Shown here piece after piece: positions 1 to 7,762 of a stretch of DNA of 64,000 nucleotides; positions within the stretch are counted from its first letter, which is position 1, and each line of letters starts with the position of its first letter. The notes under the pieces are model-generated. The model saw nothing but the letters and a program-made list of their open reading frames with translations. It was not told the origin of the DNA and did not search any database. Position numbers and translations under genes: made by a program. Source of the stretch: Sporomusa silvacetica DSM 10669 (lineage in GTDB: Bacteria > Bacillota > Negativicutes > Sporomusales > Sporomusaceae); assembly GCF_002257705.1 (NCBI RefSeq), contig NZ_LSLK01000092.1, positions 1 to 64,000 of the forward strand, given 5' to 3'.

Positions 1-398
<398 letters not shown>

Positions 399-716
399 TT
401 TTATGAAAAGCCAATTGGCTCTAAATGATTAATTGATGTTAGATGCAAAGCACCTAACTAAGCGACCACATCGAAATCATAGATTTCGTGTGTCTGCTTA
501 AGAACTTGTTTTTGGTTTTGTATGTCGCAAACGACATACAACCGCACATCTGGCTTTTTTGATGCATTACTTACATTGTTCAGTTTTCAGGGAACGACGT
601 GCACGGATGCACTAGTGTCGAGGGCGTATCATGGACGATACGCTTTGCCCGAGACCGACGCACATGGATGTGCTAGTGTCGACCACTTTTCATTCATTTC
701 ATTATAGCGACGACAT
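399..716 (-). other. rRNA operon leader with several hairpins
   Basis: Transcribed spacer between the rRNA promoter and 16S. It holds a 9-bp hairpin (519-540, arms TGTATGTCG/CGACATACA), a 7-bp hairpin around GCGTATC/GATACGC (about 623-642), and a 16-nt direct repeat with one dinucleotide change (606-621 and 667-682, ending CTAGTGTCGA). The complement of TTCAGTTTTCAGGGAAC (about 578-595) is the usual Firmicute pre-16S leader sequence. A 61-codon open frame on the plus strand here is not believed to be a gene. Confidence 0.75.
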
Positions 717-722
717 TTACAT

Positions 723-751
723 ATGATATCACGTTGCACCTACTATGTCAA
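723..751 (-). promoter_or_regulatory. rRNA operon promoter
   Basis: Reading the minus strand: -35 TTGACA (746-751), 17-bp spacer, -10 TATCAT (723-728). This is a near-consensus sigma-A promoter pointing at the 16S gene about 320 nt downstream. Confidence 0.85.
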
Positions 752-803
752 TACACCACCCGCCTGCGCTGCAAACTTATTTAATGCCGAATATATAGTG
801 TCG
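752..803. repeat. Partial copy of an inverted-repeat element (family C)
   Basis: The stretch CCGCCTGCGCTGCAAACTT followed by TTTAATGCCGAATATATAG matches the right half of the element at 16994-17077 almost exactly. Only this half is present, abutting the rRNA promoter. Confidence 0.5.
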
Positions 804-818
804 TCAGTAAGAACAGGA

Positions 819-1520
819 TTAATTCTTAGCACCGCCGTTATTGCTACCCGCATTATTTCCATTTAGGAGGTCACTATCAAGCGGGAATGGAAATTGAACA
901 TACGTATTTGGTACTTCACCAACGACAACGTATTCTGCGATAGGAACCTGTGTGTTGACGCTAACACTTTGACTTACTAGTGGAACTACAATACGGATTT
1001 GCGTGGTAGCAGCCAAGTAGACCATATGCCTGGTCTGATTAATACCAGCTTGTTCAAATTTATCAACTACTTTAACCTGGACTGTGCCTACAGGGATAAT
1101 GGTAACCGTAATTTTAGGTCCCATACTGGCTAGCATCTGACTGCCTAATACCTGACCAATCGGAATATTGATTTTCTCTTCAGTTATCTCTTCCAACGCA
1201 TCCTGTACCTTCATGGTAGTGTCTGCGGCTAATCGGTTGAACTCCATAGTATTTGGTTGAATAAGTACCACTCGTCCATGTTCATCCAATGTAATATTTA
1301 CCAATGTTTTAGGATCAACAGTAAGACTTACTCGATTATTAATAACATTGTTAATGGCTTGGGTTGCGATCCGAGTTGCCCTTGTTTCAGCAATGGCCAT
1401 GAGAGTTGGTTTTAAGTGGGTTTCCATCCTCCAGAAAAAGAACACCGTTAGAATTGTCAAAACAGCTGCTACTAATGGAAAGAGTGGTATTACGCGTCTG
1501 CGTCGAACAGAAAACCGCAT
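819..1520 (-). CDS. yunB: Sporulation protein YunB
   Basis: 233 residues with an Arg-rich N-terminus, one N-terminal membrane segment (about residues 10-30) and a mixed alpha/beta exterior domain. It matches the YunB family, which is made in the mother cell and needed for normal endospore formation in Bacillus; its biochemical activity is unknown. Start supported by AGGAGGAGGGGG just upstream. The C-terminal tail is Asn/Gly-rich. It has its own transcription unit: an AT-rich upstream region contains CATATATATA (about 1555), which could be a late mother-cell sigma-factor -10, but this is not proven. Confidence 0.9.
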   Translation of the reverse strand: MRFSVRRRRVIPLFPLVAAVLTILTVFFFWRMETHLKPTLMAIAETRATRIATQAINNVINNRVSLTVDPKTLVNITLDEHGRVVLIQPNTMEFNRLAADTTMKVQDALEEITEEKINIPIGQVLGSQMLASMGPKITVTIIPVGTVQVKVVDKFEQAGINQTRHMVYLAATTQIRIVVPLVSQSVSVNTQVPIAEYVVVGEVPNTYVQFPFPLDSDLLNGNNAGSNNGGAKN

Positions 1521-1682
1521 TTCTCCCCCTCCTCCTGATTACTCTTTCTCTGGTTGATTATATATATGGTGAAAGATGGTTATTGGTTACTAAATATTTG
1601 CATTCATTATAATTTAAATTGTTGGAAATGCTATATGAAATCTTTAGTGGATATTATATAAAAATTGCGAGGTGATTGGTAC

Positions 1683-2018
1683 ATGGATGGCTTAGAAAAA
1701 CTGAAATTGCGTGTTGCCAATGAGACTCTCGGCCAGGAAATGAAAAAGGAAATAAACGCAGCTAACTATGAACGTGTTCTTGACGAAAAAAAGTTGGAAG
1801 TTGCTGAAGAATTGGGTCTTAAAGAAAAAATTGAGAATGTTGGTTGGGAAAACATGACAACCAAAGAAGTCGGTAAAATCGGCGGGCGAATGGGAGGTCA
1901 GATTGGCGGTCAAATGGTTAAAAAATTAGTAGCCATGGCGGAAAACCAGATGGCTACTGCAGATGATACTACTATTCCAGCTAATAAAGAGCAGTTGGAA
2001 GAAACTCGTTGGAAATAA
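1683..2018 (+). CDS. Alpha/beta-type small acid-soluble spore protein (SASP)
   Basis: 111 residues. The core matches alpha/beta SASPs: a motif of the VAEELGL type (residues about 43-49), the MTTKEVGKIGG segment, and a GGQMVKKLVAMAE helix. These proteins coat and protect spore DNA and are degraded at germination. It is longer than Bacillus SASPs, with a tail of about 20 residues after the second helix. An upstream in-frame TTG at 1665 exists, but the SD GAGGTG (1669-1674) is placed for the ATG at 1683, so that start is chosen. Divergent from yunB, another sporulation gene. Confidence 0.88.
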   Translation: MDGLEKLKLRVANETLGQEMKKEINAANYERVLDEKKLEVAEELGLKEKIENVGWENMTTKEVGKIGGRMGGQIGGQMVKKLVAMAENQMATADDTTIPANKEQLEETRWK

Positions 2019-2021
2019 AAA

Positions 2022-2049
2022 TTGGGTCGCAGGTGCGACCCAGTTTTTA
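2022..2049. terminator. Bidirectional terminator, SASP / tyrS
   Basis: GGGTCGCA/TGCGACCC hairpin with a 2-nt loop, T-run after it on the plus strand and A-run before it (T-run on the minus strand). It separates the convergent SASP and tyrS genes. Confidence 0.9.
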
Positions 2050-3264
2050 TTCTATGATAATACGATGATAATTCTTTTTACCTTTACGGATAAGGAGATT
2101 ATTATTTTCAAATAAAGTAGCTGTCAAGAGCAAGTCGGGATCAGATACCTTGGTATCACCAATATAGAGTCCACCTTGCTGAATCAGTCGCCGCCCTTCG
2201 CTTTTAGATGAAACAATTCCTGTACTTGCAAGAACATCTAGTAGTTTTATGCCCAGACTATCAGTAGTTATCGATACAGTTGGTACATTATCCAAATTTC
2301 CTGTTCCGCCAAACAATGCTTTTGCAGCCTGCTCAGCCTTCTCGGCCTCATCCTGGCCATGAATTAGTTTAGTCACTTCGAAGGCCAGTGTCTTTTTGGC
2401 GATATTAATTTCTTTATCTTTAAGAGCACCCAGTCGCCGAACTTCTTCCATCGGCAAGAAAGTTAGCAAGGCCAGGCATTTTTCTACATCGGCATCATCA
2501 ACATTGCGCCAGTATTGGTAAAAATCATAGGGGGAAGTCTTTTCAGCATCCAGCCAGAGCGCGCCTTTTTCTGTCTTACCCATCTTGCGCCCATCACTGG
2601 TGGTCAATAAAGTAAAGGTCAGCCCATAGGCTGGTTTGGCTTCCTTACGTCTGATAAGGTCTGCACCGGACAAGATGTTGGACCACTGGTCGTCACCGCC
2701 CATTTGCATGATACAGTTGCATTGACGGTTAAGTTCCAGAAAATCATAGCTCTGCATCAGCATATAGTTAAATTCTAGGAATGACAAGCCCTTTTCCATC
2801 CGCTGTTTGAAGCATTCGGCAGTTAACATGCGATTAACGGAGAAGTGCACGCCGATATCTCGCAGAAACTCTACATAATTAAGTCCTAGTAGCCAGTCAG
2901 CATTATTCAGCATTAATGCTTTGCCATTGGAAAAGTCAATAAACCGCTGCATTTGCCTTTTAAACCGCTCGCCGTTATGGTTGATAATTTCTGCGGTCAA
3001 CATTTTTCGCATGTCAGCTTTACCAGAAGGATCTCCTACCATCGCCGTCCCACCACCGATGAGGCAAATCGGACGGTGTCCGGCCTGCTGCATATGAGCC
3101 ATTACCATCATTCCCAAAAAATGCCCGACATGTAGGCTATCAGCAGTGGGATCAAAACCGATATAAAAAGTAATGTTTTCTTTATCCAACAACTCCGCGA
3201 TTTCTTTTTCGTGCGTTAGTTGTTGAATAAATCCTCGTTCCCTGAGTACATCTAATACAGACAT
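2047..3264 (-). CDS. tyrS: Tyrosyl-tRNA synthetase
   Basis: 405 residues; charges tRNA-Tyr with tyrosine (class I synthetase). Visible: HIGH-type motif HVGH (residues 45-48), KMSKS-type motif KMGKT (about residue 230), and a C-terminal S4-like RNA-binding domain (about 340-405). A GTG/ATG further upstream exists, but the SD GAGGAGG sits between it and the ATG at 3264, so translation starts at 3264 (MSVLDVL). Single gene, ending in the shared terminator with the SASP gene. Upstream lies a mobile repeat and then what looks like the 3' remnant of a T-box leader. Confidence 0.97.
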   Translation of the reverse strand: MSVLDVLRERGFIQQLTHEKEIAELLDKENITFYIGFDPTADSLHVGHFLGMMVMAHMQQAGHRPICLIGGGTAMVGDPSGKADMRKMLTAEIINHNGERFKRQMQRFIDFSNGKALMLNNADWLLGLNYVEFLRDIGVHFSVNRMLTAECFKQRMEKGLSFLEFNYMLMQSYDFLELNRQCNCIMQMGGDDQWSNILSGADLIRRKEAKPAYGLTFTLLTTSDGRKMGKTEKGALWLDAEKTSPYDFYQYWRNVDDADVEKCLALLTFLPMEEVRRLGALKDKEINIAKKTLAFEVTKLIHGQDEAEKAEQAAKALFGGTGNLDNVPTVSITTDSLGIKLLDVLASTGIVSSKSEGRRLIQQGGLYIGDTKVSDPDLLLTATLFENNNLLIRKGKKNYHRIIIE

Positions 3265-3309
3265 TGTTAAAATCCTCCTCATTGGCGGGGTTCAAGCATT
3301 GGTAAATAG

Positions 3310-3367
3310 AGATAAGACAAGCCCTAGTCGTTCAATCCAGGGAAAGTTATACTTTCCATCTGGATAA
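3310..3367 (+). repeat. Dispersed repeat, module A copy 1 (internally deleted)
   Basis: Ends TCGTTCAATCCAGGGAAAG ... CTTTCCATCTGGATAA as in the other A copies, but the hairpin half GACTTGGCTTGTGCCAAGTC is reduced to GACAAGCC. Joined directly to a module B copy. Confidence 0.8.
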
Positions 3368-3369
3368 AG

Positions 3370-3462
3370 AAAACACGGCTTGCGCCGAGCCTTTGGCGAC
3401 AGCGGAAGCCGATGTTGCCCTTATCCTGCTTTTAAGAAAGTAGGTACTTTCTGTTAGGATAA
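3370..3462 (+). repeat. Dispersed repeat, module B copy 1
   Basis: ACACGGCTTGCGCCGAGCC hairpin, then GCGGAAGCCGATGTTGCCC, TTATCCTGCTTTTAAGAAAG and a TACTTTCTGTTAGGATAA end. Near-identical to copies at 6425 and 37010. On the minus strand it directly follows a terminator. Confidence 0.8.
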
Positions 3463-3502
3463 ATAAAACCGTCCCTAGTTCGGGGACGGGAGTAAACCCG
3501 CA
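3463..3502 (-). terminator. Terminator half of a probable decayed tyrS T-box leader
   Basis: On the minus strand: GCGGGTTTACTCCCGTCCCC, then GGGACGG and a T-rich tail. In intact T-boxes (for example at thrS in this window) the same arrangement is preceded by GGGTGGTACC. Here those bases are absent, so the antiterminator cannot form in the usual way. I see no stem I in the next 280 bp upstream. Confidence 0.6.
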
Positions 3503-3791
3503 ATACTTTTCCCATTATTACATTTCTATATGATGTATTATTTTAATATATTTGTGACCACATTGTCAATTTCAGCCACCTATCAATAGCTAGAAACATA
3601 CGTTAATTTCAATAGGAAAAATTACCATTTTTAGCTGCATTATAACATAACAAATTTAATATTGCAAACTGTTGACAAAGAAATACCTATCATTAGATTT
3701 TTTATGATATAATGGTTAGCGAATCAAATCCTTTAAATCTGCTCAAAACATTTTTATGTCATTATGATTGAATCTGTAAGGGGATGAAAGT
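3503..3791. other. AT-rich divergent intergenic region, tyrS / PBP
   Basis: No gene. A TTGACA on the plus strand at about 3672 has a possible TAGATT -10 at 16 bp; a TATAAT at about 3709 has no good -35. Either could drive the PBP gene. The PBP start is preceded by AAGGGGATGAAAGT. Confidence 0.4.
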
Positions 3792-5960
3792 ATGCAAGAT
3801 AAAAATAATGAAAACCAAGAAAATAGTCGGCGACGCCCCAAGAAAAATTCACGAAGATTTGCGATTATTGCAACTCTCGTGTTCTTGGTTATGGTGATGG
3901 GGGCCGGATTGGGTTTTTTAACTGCTAGTATTCATACCATGCCCAGCTTAAAAGGCGACATACGCCCCGCCGTTTCTTCCCAAATTTTTGATGCTAATGG
4001 AAAACTCATTACCACAATTCACTCGGTTGAGAATCGTCTACCGGCAACTATTAATAAAGTACCGAAAAATCTACAGCATGCTTTTATTGCTGCTGAAGAT
4101 GCCCGTTTTTATCAACATAGTGGTATTGATCCTCGCGGTATTTTGCGTGCTATCTGGTCTAATATGACAGACAGAGGAATCTCTGAAGGCGGCAGTACTA
4201 TAACCCAGCAGCTCGCCAGAAATGCCTTACTTTCTCAAGACCAAACAATTAAGCGTAAAATTCAGGAAGCGTTTTTATCGTTGCAAATTGAGCGGCAATA
4301 TAGTAAAGACGAAATACTTGAAATGTATATGAACCACATCTATTTTGGGCAAGGCGCTTATGGGGTTCAGACAGCAGCGCAAGTATACTTTGGCAAGAAT
4401 GTCGAAGATTTAAACTTAGCAGAATGTGCTATGATTGCCGGTATACCGAAAAGTCCTAACTATTATTCACCTACAAGCAATTTAAAAGCAGCTAAAGAAC
4501 GACAAGGTGTTGTGCTCGAACAAATGGTCAAATATGGCTATATTGATTCACTTTCGGCTGCTAAAGCAAGAACTACTGAAATTAAACTAGCTGCCCGTCC
4601 AACAACCACTACTACACCTGCTGCGTATTTTACTGACTATGTAATACAACTTCTTATTGATAAATATGGTGCTGATGCCGTATATAAAGATGGTCTTAAA
4701 GTGTATACAACATTAGATCTTGAAATGCAAAACAAAGCAGAAGAAGCCATGAAGAAGCTTCCGACATTTAAAACAGATGATAATGGTATTAAACAACCGC
4801 AGGGAGCACTTGTCGCCATTGAGCCACATAATGGTCATATAAAAGCAATGGTTGGTGGTCGCGGCAATGATCAATTTAACCGGGCCGTTTTAGCAGAACG
4901 TCAACCAGGTTCGGCGTTTAAACCATTTGTTTATTTAGCAGCTATTGAAAGTGGATATACACCTGCGAGTGTTATTGCGGATAGCCCTGTTAGCTTTGGT
5001 AACTGGTCGCCTGTGAATTATGATCGGAGTTTTCGTGGTTCGGTAACAATGCGGACTGCACTTGAACAATCGTTGAATGTAGTTACTGTCAAACTGGCGC
5101 AACAAGCTGGTATTGATAAAACGTTATACTATGCGCAGCAGATGGGGATCTCTACGCTAGTACTTAATGGTGATACTAATGACCGAAATTTAGCCATGTC
5201 ATTAGGTGGTCTTACCAGGGGAGTTACCCCGCTAGAAATTGCCAGCGCCTATGGGGTACTGGCAAATAACGGCGTTCGGGTTGAGCCTACTGCCATTGTC
5301 AAAATAATTGATCGCAATGGCAAAGTACTTGAGGAAGATGTTCCGAAAGAAAAAGTAGTTGTTAATGAGCGCAGTGCGTTTTTGCTTACTGATATGATGA
5401 AGGGGGTTATCACTAACGGTACAGGTACAGGAGCTTACTTTGGACGTCCGGTTGCTGGCAAAACAGGCACCACCAGTGATTATAGGGATGCTTGGTTTGT
5501 GGGCTTTACTCCTGATTTAGTGGCCGCTGTCTGGCTGGGCTGTGATAATCCGGATTATCTAAACGGGATTACTGGTGGTACAGTCCCCGCTAGTATTTGG
5601 AAAAGTTTTATGAGTGGTGTTGCAGACAAATATGTGGCGCGTGATTTTGTCAGACCTTCCGGCATCATAGCTGCCAGAGTCTCAGATAAAGATGGTCTGC
5701 TAGTAAACGATCCTAATAATAAGGACGGCCGCAGTGAGATTTTCGTTGATGGCACTCAGCCTACTAAAGTATCAACGGTTCCTGCTTCAAAAGATAGTAA
5801 GGATAATAAAGACGGCAAAGGTAAAGATGGTAAAAATTCGAATACCGACAGCACGGCTGCAGGTGAGCAAACTTTGCCACCACCGCCCGCAAGAGGCGAT
5901 AATACTACTATAGCACCCCCACCCCCTCCTAAACCTAATGATGCTACGAAAAAGAATTAA
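3792..5960 (+). CDS. Class A penicillin-binding protein (PBP1A family)
   Basis: 722 residues. It builds peptidoglycan: a GT51 glycosyltransferase domain polymerises glycan strands and a transpeptidase domain cross-links them outside the inner membrane. Order: short basic cytoplasmic tail, one membrane anchor (about 25-48), GT51 with the EDARFYQH catalytic-Glu motif and the GGSTITQQLARN box, then transpeptidase with SxxK (SAFK, about 374), SLN (about 426) and KTG (about 557). A 70-residue hydrophilic Lys/Asp then Pro-rich tail follows, longer than in many homologues. Stand-alone gene with its own terminator. Which paralogue (ponA/mrcA/pbpF) cannot be told from sequence. Confidence 0.96.
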   Translation: MQDKNNENQENSRRRPKKNSRRFAIIATLVFLVMVMGAGLGFLTASIHTMPSLKGDIRPAVSSQIFDANGKLITTIHSVENRLPATINKVPKNLQHAFIAAEDARFYQHSGIDPRGILRAIWSNMTDRGISEGGSTITQQLARNALLSQDQTIKRKIQEAFLSLQIERQYSKDEILEMYMNHIYFGQGAYGVQTAAQVYFGKNVEDLNLAECAMIAGIPKSPNYYSPTSNLKAAKERQGVVLEQMVKYGYIDSLSAAKARTTEIKLAARPTTTTTPAAYFTDYVIQLLIDKYGADAVYKDGLKVYTTLDLEMQNKAEEAMKKLPTFKTDDNGIKQPQGALVAIEPHNGHIKAMVGGRGNDQFNRAVLAERQPGSAFKPFVYLAAIESGYTPASVIADSPVSFGNWSPVNYDRSFRGSVTMRTALEQSLNVVTVKLAQQAGIDKTLYYAQQMGISTLVLNGDTNDRNLAMSLGGLTRGVTPLEIASAYGVLANNGVRVEPTAIVKIIDRNGKVLEEDVPKEKVVVNERSAFLLTDMMKGVITNGTGTGAYFGRPVAGKTGTTSDYRDAWFVGFTPDLVAAVWLGCDNPDYLNGITGGTVPASIWKSFMSGVADKYVARDFVRPSGIIAARVSDKDGLLVNDPNNKDGRSEIFVDGTQPTKVSTVPASKDSKDNKDGKGKDGKNSNTDSTAAGEQTLPPPPARGDNTTIAPPPPPKPNDATKKN

Positions 5961-5965
5961 AAAAA

Positions 5966-5996
5966 AACACGCGTAAAAATTACGCGTGTTTTTTTC
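5966..5996. terminator. PBP terminator
   Basis: ACACGCGTAA / TTACGCGTGT stem with an A-run before and T-run after; can act in both directions. Confidence 0.92.
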
Positions 5997-6027
5997 TGTT
6001 TGCGCATATACATTACCATAGTTTTTA

Positions 6028-6141
6028 TTAACCAGTAATCCCAGTATCCTCATCAATCATAAAGAATAGTAAAATGATAATAATTATGATAATTATCCAA
6101 CTGCTTCCAAATCCACCACAACCGCCAAATCCTCGAGCCAT
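6028..6141 (-). CDS. Glycine-rich, isoleucine-run microprotein (YjcZ-like) 1
   Basis: 37 residues: a Gly/Phe-rich, Cys-containing head, then a run of eight Ile followed by LLFF (one membrane span) and an acidic tail. The pattern resembles the YjcZ/YubC-type small spore proteins of Bacilli, but I claim only resemblance. The strong SD AAGGAGG fixes the ATG at 6141 rather than longer frames. A paralogue lies at 6672-6773. A CATATATT element about 50 bp upstream is shared with two neighbours. Confidence 0.75.
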   Translation of the reverse strand: MARGFGGCGGFGSSWIIIIIIIILLFFMIDEDTGITG

Positions 6142-6191
6142 TTTTATTTCCTCCTTCCCATCATAGTTAAAGAGATCCTTCTCTTTAATGC

Positions 6192-6199
6192 AATATATG
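6192..6199 (-). promoter_or_regulatory. Shared CATATATT element 1
   Basis: Reads CATATATTG on the minus strand; similar to the CATAnnnTA -10 of the mother-cell factor sigma-K. Matching elements lie upstream of 6672-6773 and 6892-7287. The -35 match is weak (ACC about 16 bp upstream). Confidence 0.3.
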
Positions 6200-6279
6200 A
6201 ACTTTGCTTTTTTTTGGTCACTCTCCTTGGGAGCCAACAATAATGGTTCTTACTACCTCATTAAAAAGCAGCATCCAAT

Positions 6280-6423
6280 AAGATAAGACTTGGCTTGTGC
6301 CAAGTCCTTTCGGGACGGCCGAATTGCTATGCCATCCGGGCGCGTCGCCGGCAGAAGCCGCCTATGCTCTTTAGGGGTATAGGCGTTCAATCCAGGGAAA
6401 GTTAACCTTTCCATCTGGATAAA
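6280..6423 (+). repeat. Dispersed repeat, module A copy 2 (long form)
   Basis: AAGACTTGGCTTGTGCCAAGT hairpin start and CCATCTGGATAA end as in other copies, with about 50 extra bp in the middle (containing GGGGTATAGGCG). Followed directly by module B copy 2 and a third A copy, making a composite array in the 500-bp gap between the two microprotein genes. Confidence 0.8.
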
Positions 6424-6424
6424 G

Positions 6425-6515
6425 CAAACACGGCTTGCGCCGAGCCTTTAACAACAGCGGAACCCGATGTTTCTCTCATCCTGCTTTTAAGGAAGGTAAG
6501 CTTTTGTTAGGGTAA
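6425..6515 (+). repeat. Dispersed repeat, module B copy 2
   Basis: Same order of motifs as B copy 1 with several substitutions (for example TTTCTCTCATCC in place of TTGCCCTTATCC); ends TTTTGTTAGGGTAAG. Confidence 0.8.
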
Positions 6516-6624
6516 GAAAAGACTTGGCTTGTGCCAAGTCCCTTAGGACGCCAGCAGAAGCCGCCTGTGCCCTTTAGGGGTATAGTCGTTCAATCCAGGG
6601 AAAGGTTAACCTTTCCATCTGGAG
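6514..6624 (+). repeat. Dispersed repeat, module A copy 3
   Basis: Full A module with the GGGGTATAGTCG variant middle, ending CCATCTGGAG. Between it and the next gene is a weak hairpin (CTAG...ACAC/GTGT...CTAG) without a clear T-run. Confidence 0.8.
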
Positions 6625-6671
6625 AACTAGAAATACACTTTGTAGCGTGTCCCTAGATGTAACTAGAAAAA

Positions 6672-6773
6672 TTATAAAGTAGTGTCATCACCTTCGAAGA
6701 AGAACAGTAGTATAATAATGATGATAATCCAAATACCACCAAATCCACGACCGCCAAATCCACAATGAGACAT
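6672..6773 (-). CDS. Glycine-rich, isoleucine-run microprotein (YjcZ-like) 2
   Basis: 33 residues, found by reading the sequence directly: MSHCGFGGRGFGG head, then IWIIIIII, LLFFF and an EGDDTTL tail. Clearly a paralogue of the 37-residue protein at 6028-6141 (same head, Ile run and acidic tail). SD AAGGAGG about 10 bp upstream of the ATG at 6773. Probably a single-span membrane or spore-layer peptide; the function is unknown. Confidence 0.72.
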   Translation of the reverse strand: MSHCGFGGRGFGGIWIIIIIILLFFFEGDDTTL

Positions 6774-6837
6774 TTAAACTACCTCCTTACTTATCATTAA
6801 ATTAATAAGAGCGAAGTACGGCCCGCCCTTCTACTTC

Positions 6838-6846
6838 AATATATAC
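6838..6846 (-). promoter_or_regulatory. Shared ATATATT element 2
   Basis: Minus strand reads GTATATATTGAAGTAGAAGG, close to the elements at 6192 and 7325. Possible sporulation-type -10; inference only. Confidence 0.3.
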
Positions 6847-6891
6847 ATTTTACCGGCAAAGTGTTACTGGCCTAGATTAAGATTTTGCTTA

Positions 6892-7287
6892 CTAAGGTTC
6901 CCTTGTTTCAAATAGCCTTCTAATTTGTTTAGGCGCATCGGTAGCCACTTTAACTGATTGCATCGTATTGTTTATTACGTCGGTCATATTGCGGATTTTA
7001 TCGACAGTCGATGACATGGAAGTAATACCTCTATCCATTGGAAAATTGTCTGATGCCAAAGTTAAAACGATTATCATAAGCTGAACATTTAGATTGGGAT
7101 TTTTCATTATTTTTCTAAATAATGCGGCAGGCCCTCGCTGGTTCATTTTCTGTGAGTCTTTTTTAGTCGGAACTGTAGGTGTCTTTTCGATTATAGGTTC
7201 CTCAAAATCCGTTTCTTGCTTTACATCGTGAACTGGTTTTTCTATAAAAGATTTTTCGGTGTTTCGGTGATATTTCCGCACACGCAT
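6892..7287 (-). CDS. Uncharacterised protein with one hydrophobic segment
   Basis: 131 residues; not recognised. Basic, hydrophilic N-terminal half, one hydrophobic stretch (LMIIVLTLA, about residues 73-81), then an amphipathic helix-rich C-terminus. The ATG at 7305 overlaps the SD (AAAGGTG), so the ATG at 7287 is preferred. It sits among small presumed spore genes and shares the CATATATTAGAGTAGAA upstream element. It could be a minor spore-coat or membrane-associated protein, but nothing in it proves that. Confidence 0.6.
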   Translation of the reverse strand: MRVRKYHRNTEKSFIEKPVHDVKQETDFEEPIIEKTPTVPTKKDSQKMNQRGPAALFRKIMKNPNLNVQLMIIVLTLASDNFPMDRGITSMSSTVDKIRNMTDVINNTMQSVKVATDAPKQIRRLFETREP

Positions 7288-7324
7288 ATGTCCATCACCT
7301 TTCAAAAAAACATTTTTCTACTCT

Positions 7325-7332
7325 AATATATG
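7325..7332 (-). promoter_or_regulatory. Shared CATATATT element 3
   Basis: Minus strand CATATATTAGAGTAGAA, about 40 bp before the ATG at 7287. Third member of the set with 6192 and 6838. Confidence 0.3.
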
Positions 7333-7429
7333 AAATACATCTAGATTTGCTCTCTCTTGTTTGTCTGGACACTCACAAATTTTGGGCAATTGAATAAATT
7401 AGATAAAGAAATATAGGAGGTGCATAACA

Positions 7430-7750
7430 GTGTTTGAACAGTTTGGTAATATTATGGAAATGGTAAAAAAAGTTCAGCAAAATGTTGATATGGCACAGGA
7501 GCAACTCAAACAAGAAAAAATCGAAGTGTCTAGTGGCGATGTTATTAAAATAATCGTTAATGGACAGCAAGAACTTATCGCTATTCAATTAAATAGCAAA
7601 TATTTAACTGCTGATAATGCCGCTCTGCTACAAGATTTATTACTAGCTACAATAAATAACGCCTTGGCAAAATCCCGCGATTTAAATCAAGCTGCAATGG
7701 GCAAACTTGCCACCGATTTAAATCTACCTAAAATCCCTGGCGTTTTTTAA
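7430..7750 (+). CDS. YbaB/EbfC-family DNA-binding protein (paralogue)
   Basis: 106 residues: an N-terminal coiled helix (MVKKVQQNVDMAQEQL), a three-stranded core with NGQQELIAIQLN, and a C-terminal helix, as in YbaB/EbfC nucleoid-associated dimers. GTG start with SD AGGAGGTG. The housekeeping ybaB normally lies between dnaX and recR; this copy does not, so it is probably a paralogue. It is followed 12 bp later by a gene of unknown function with its own strong SD, likely one operon. Role inferred: DNA binding, perhaps in the spore compartment. Confidence 0.75.
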   Translation: MFEQFGNIMEMVKKVQQNVDMAQEQLKQEKIEVSSGDVIKIIVNGQQELIAIQLNSKYLTADNAALLQDLLLATINNALAKSRDLNQAAMGKLATDLNLPKIPGVF

Positions 7751-7762
7751 GGAGGAGGTTCT

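Noticed and set aside
522..707. 61-codon plus-strand open frame
   Set aside because: Lies in the rRNA leader, antisense to the rRNA transcript, with no SD and no protein-like composition.
3503..3790. Full T-box upstream of tyrS
   Set aside because: The GGGTGGNACC core and stem I motifs could not be found; only the terminator part is present.
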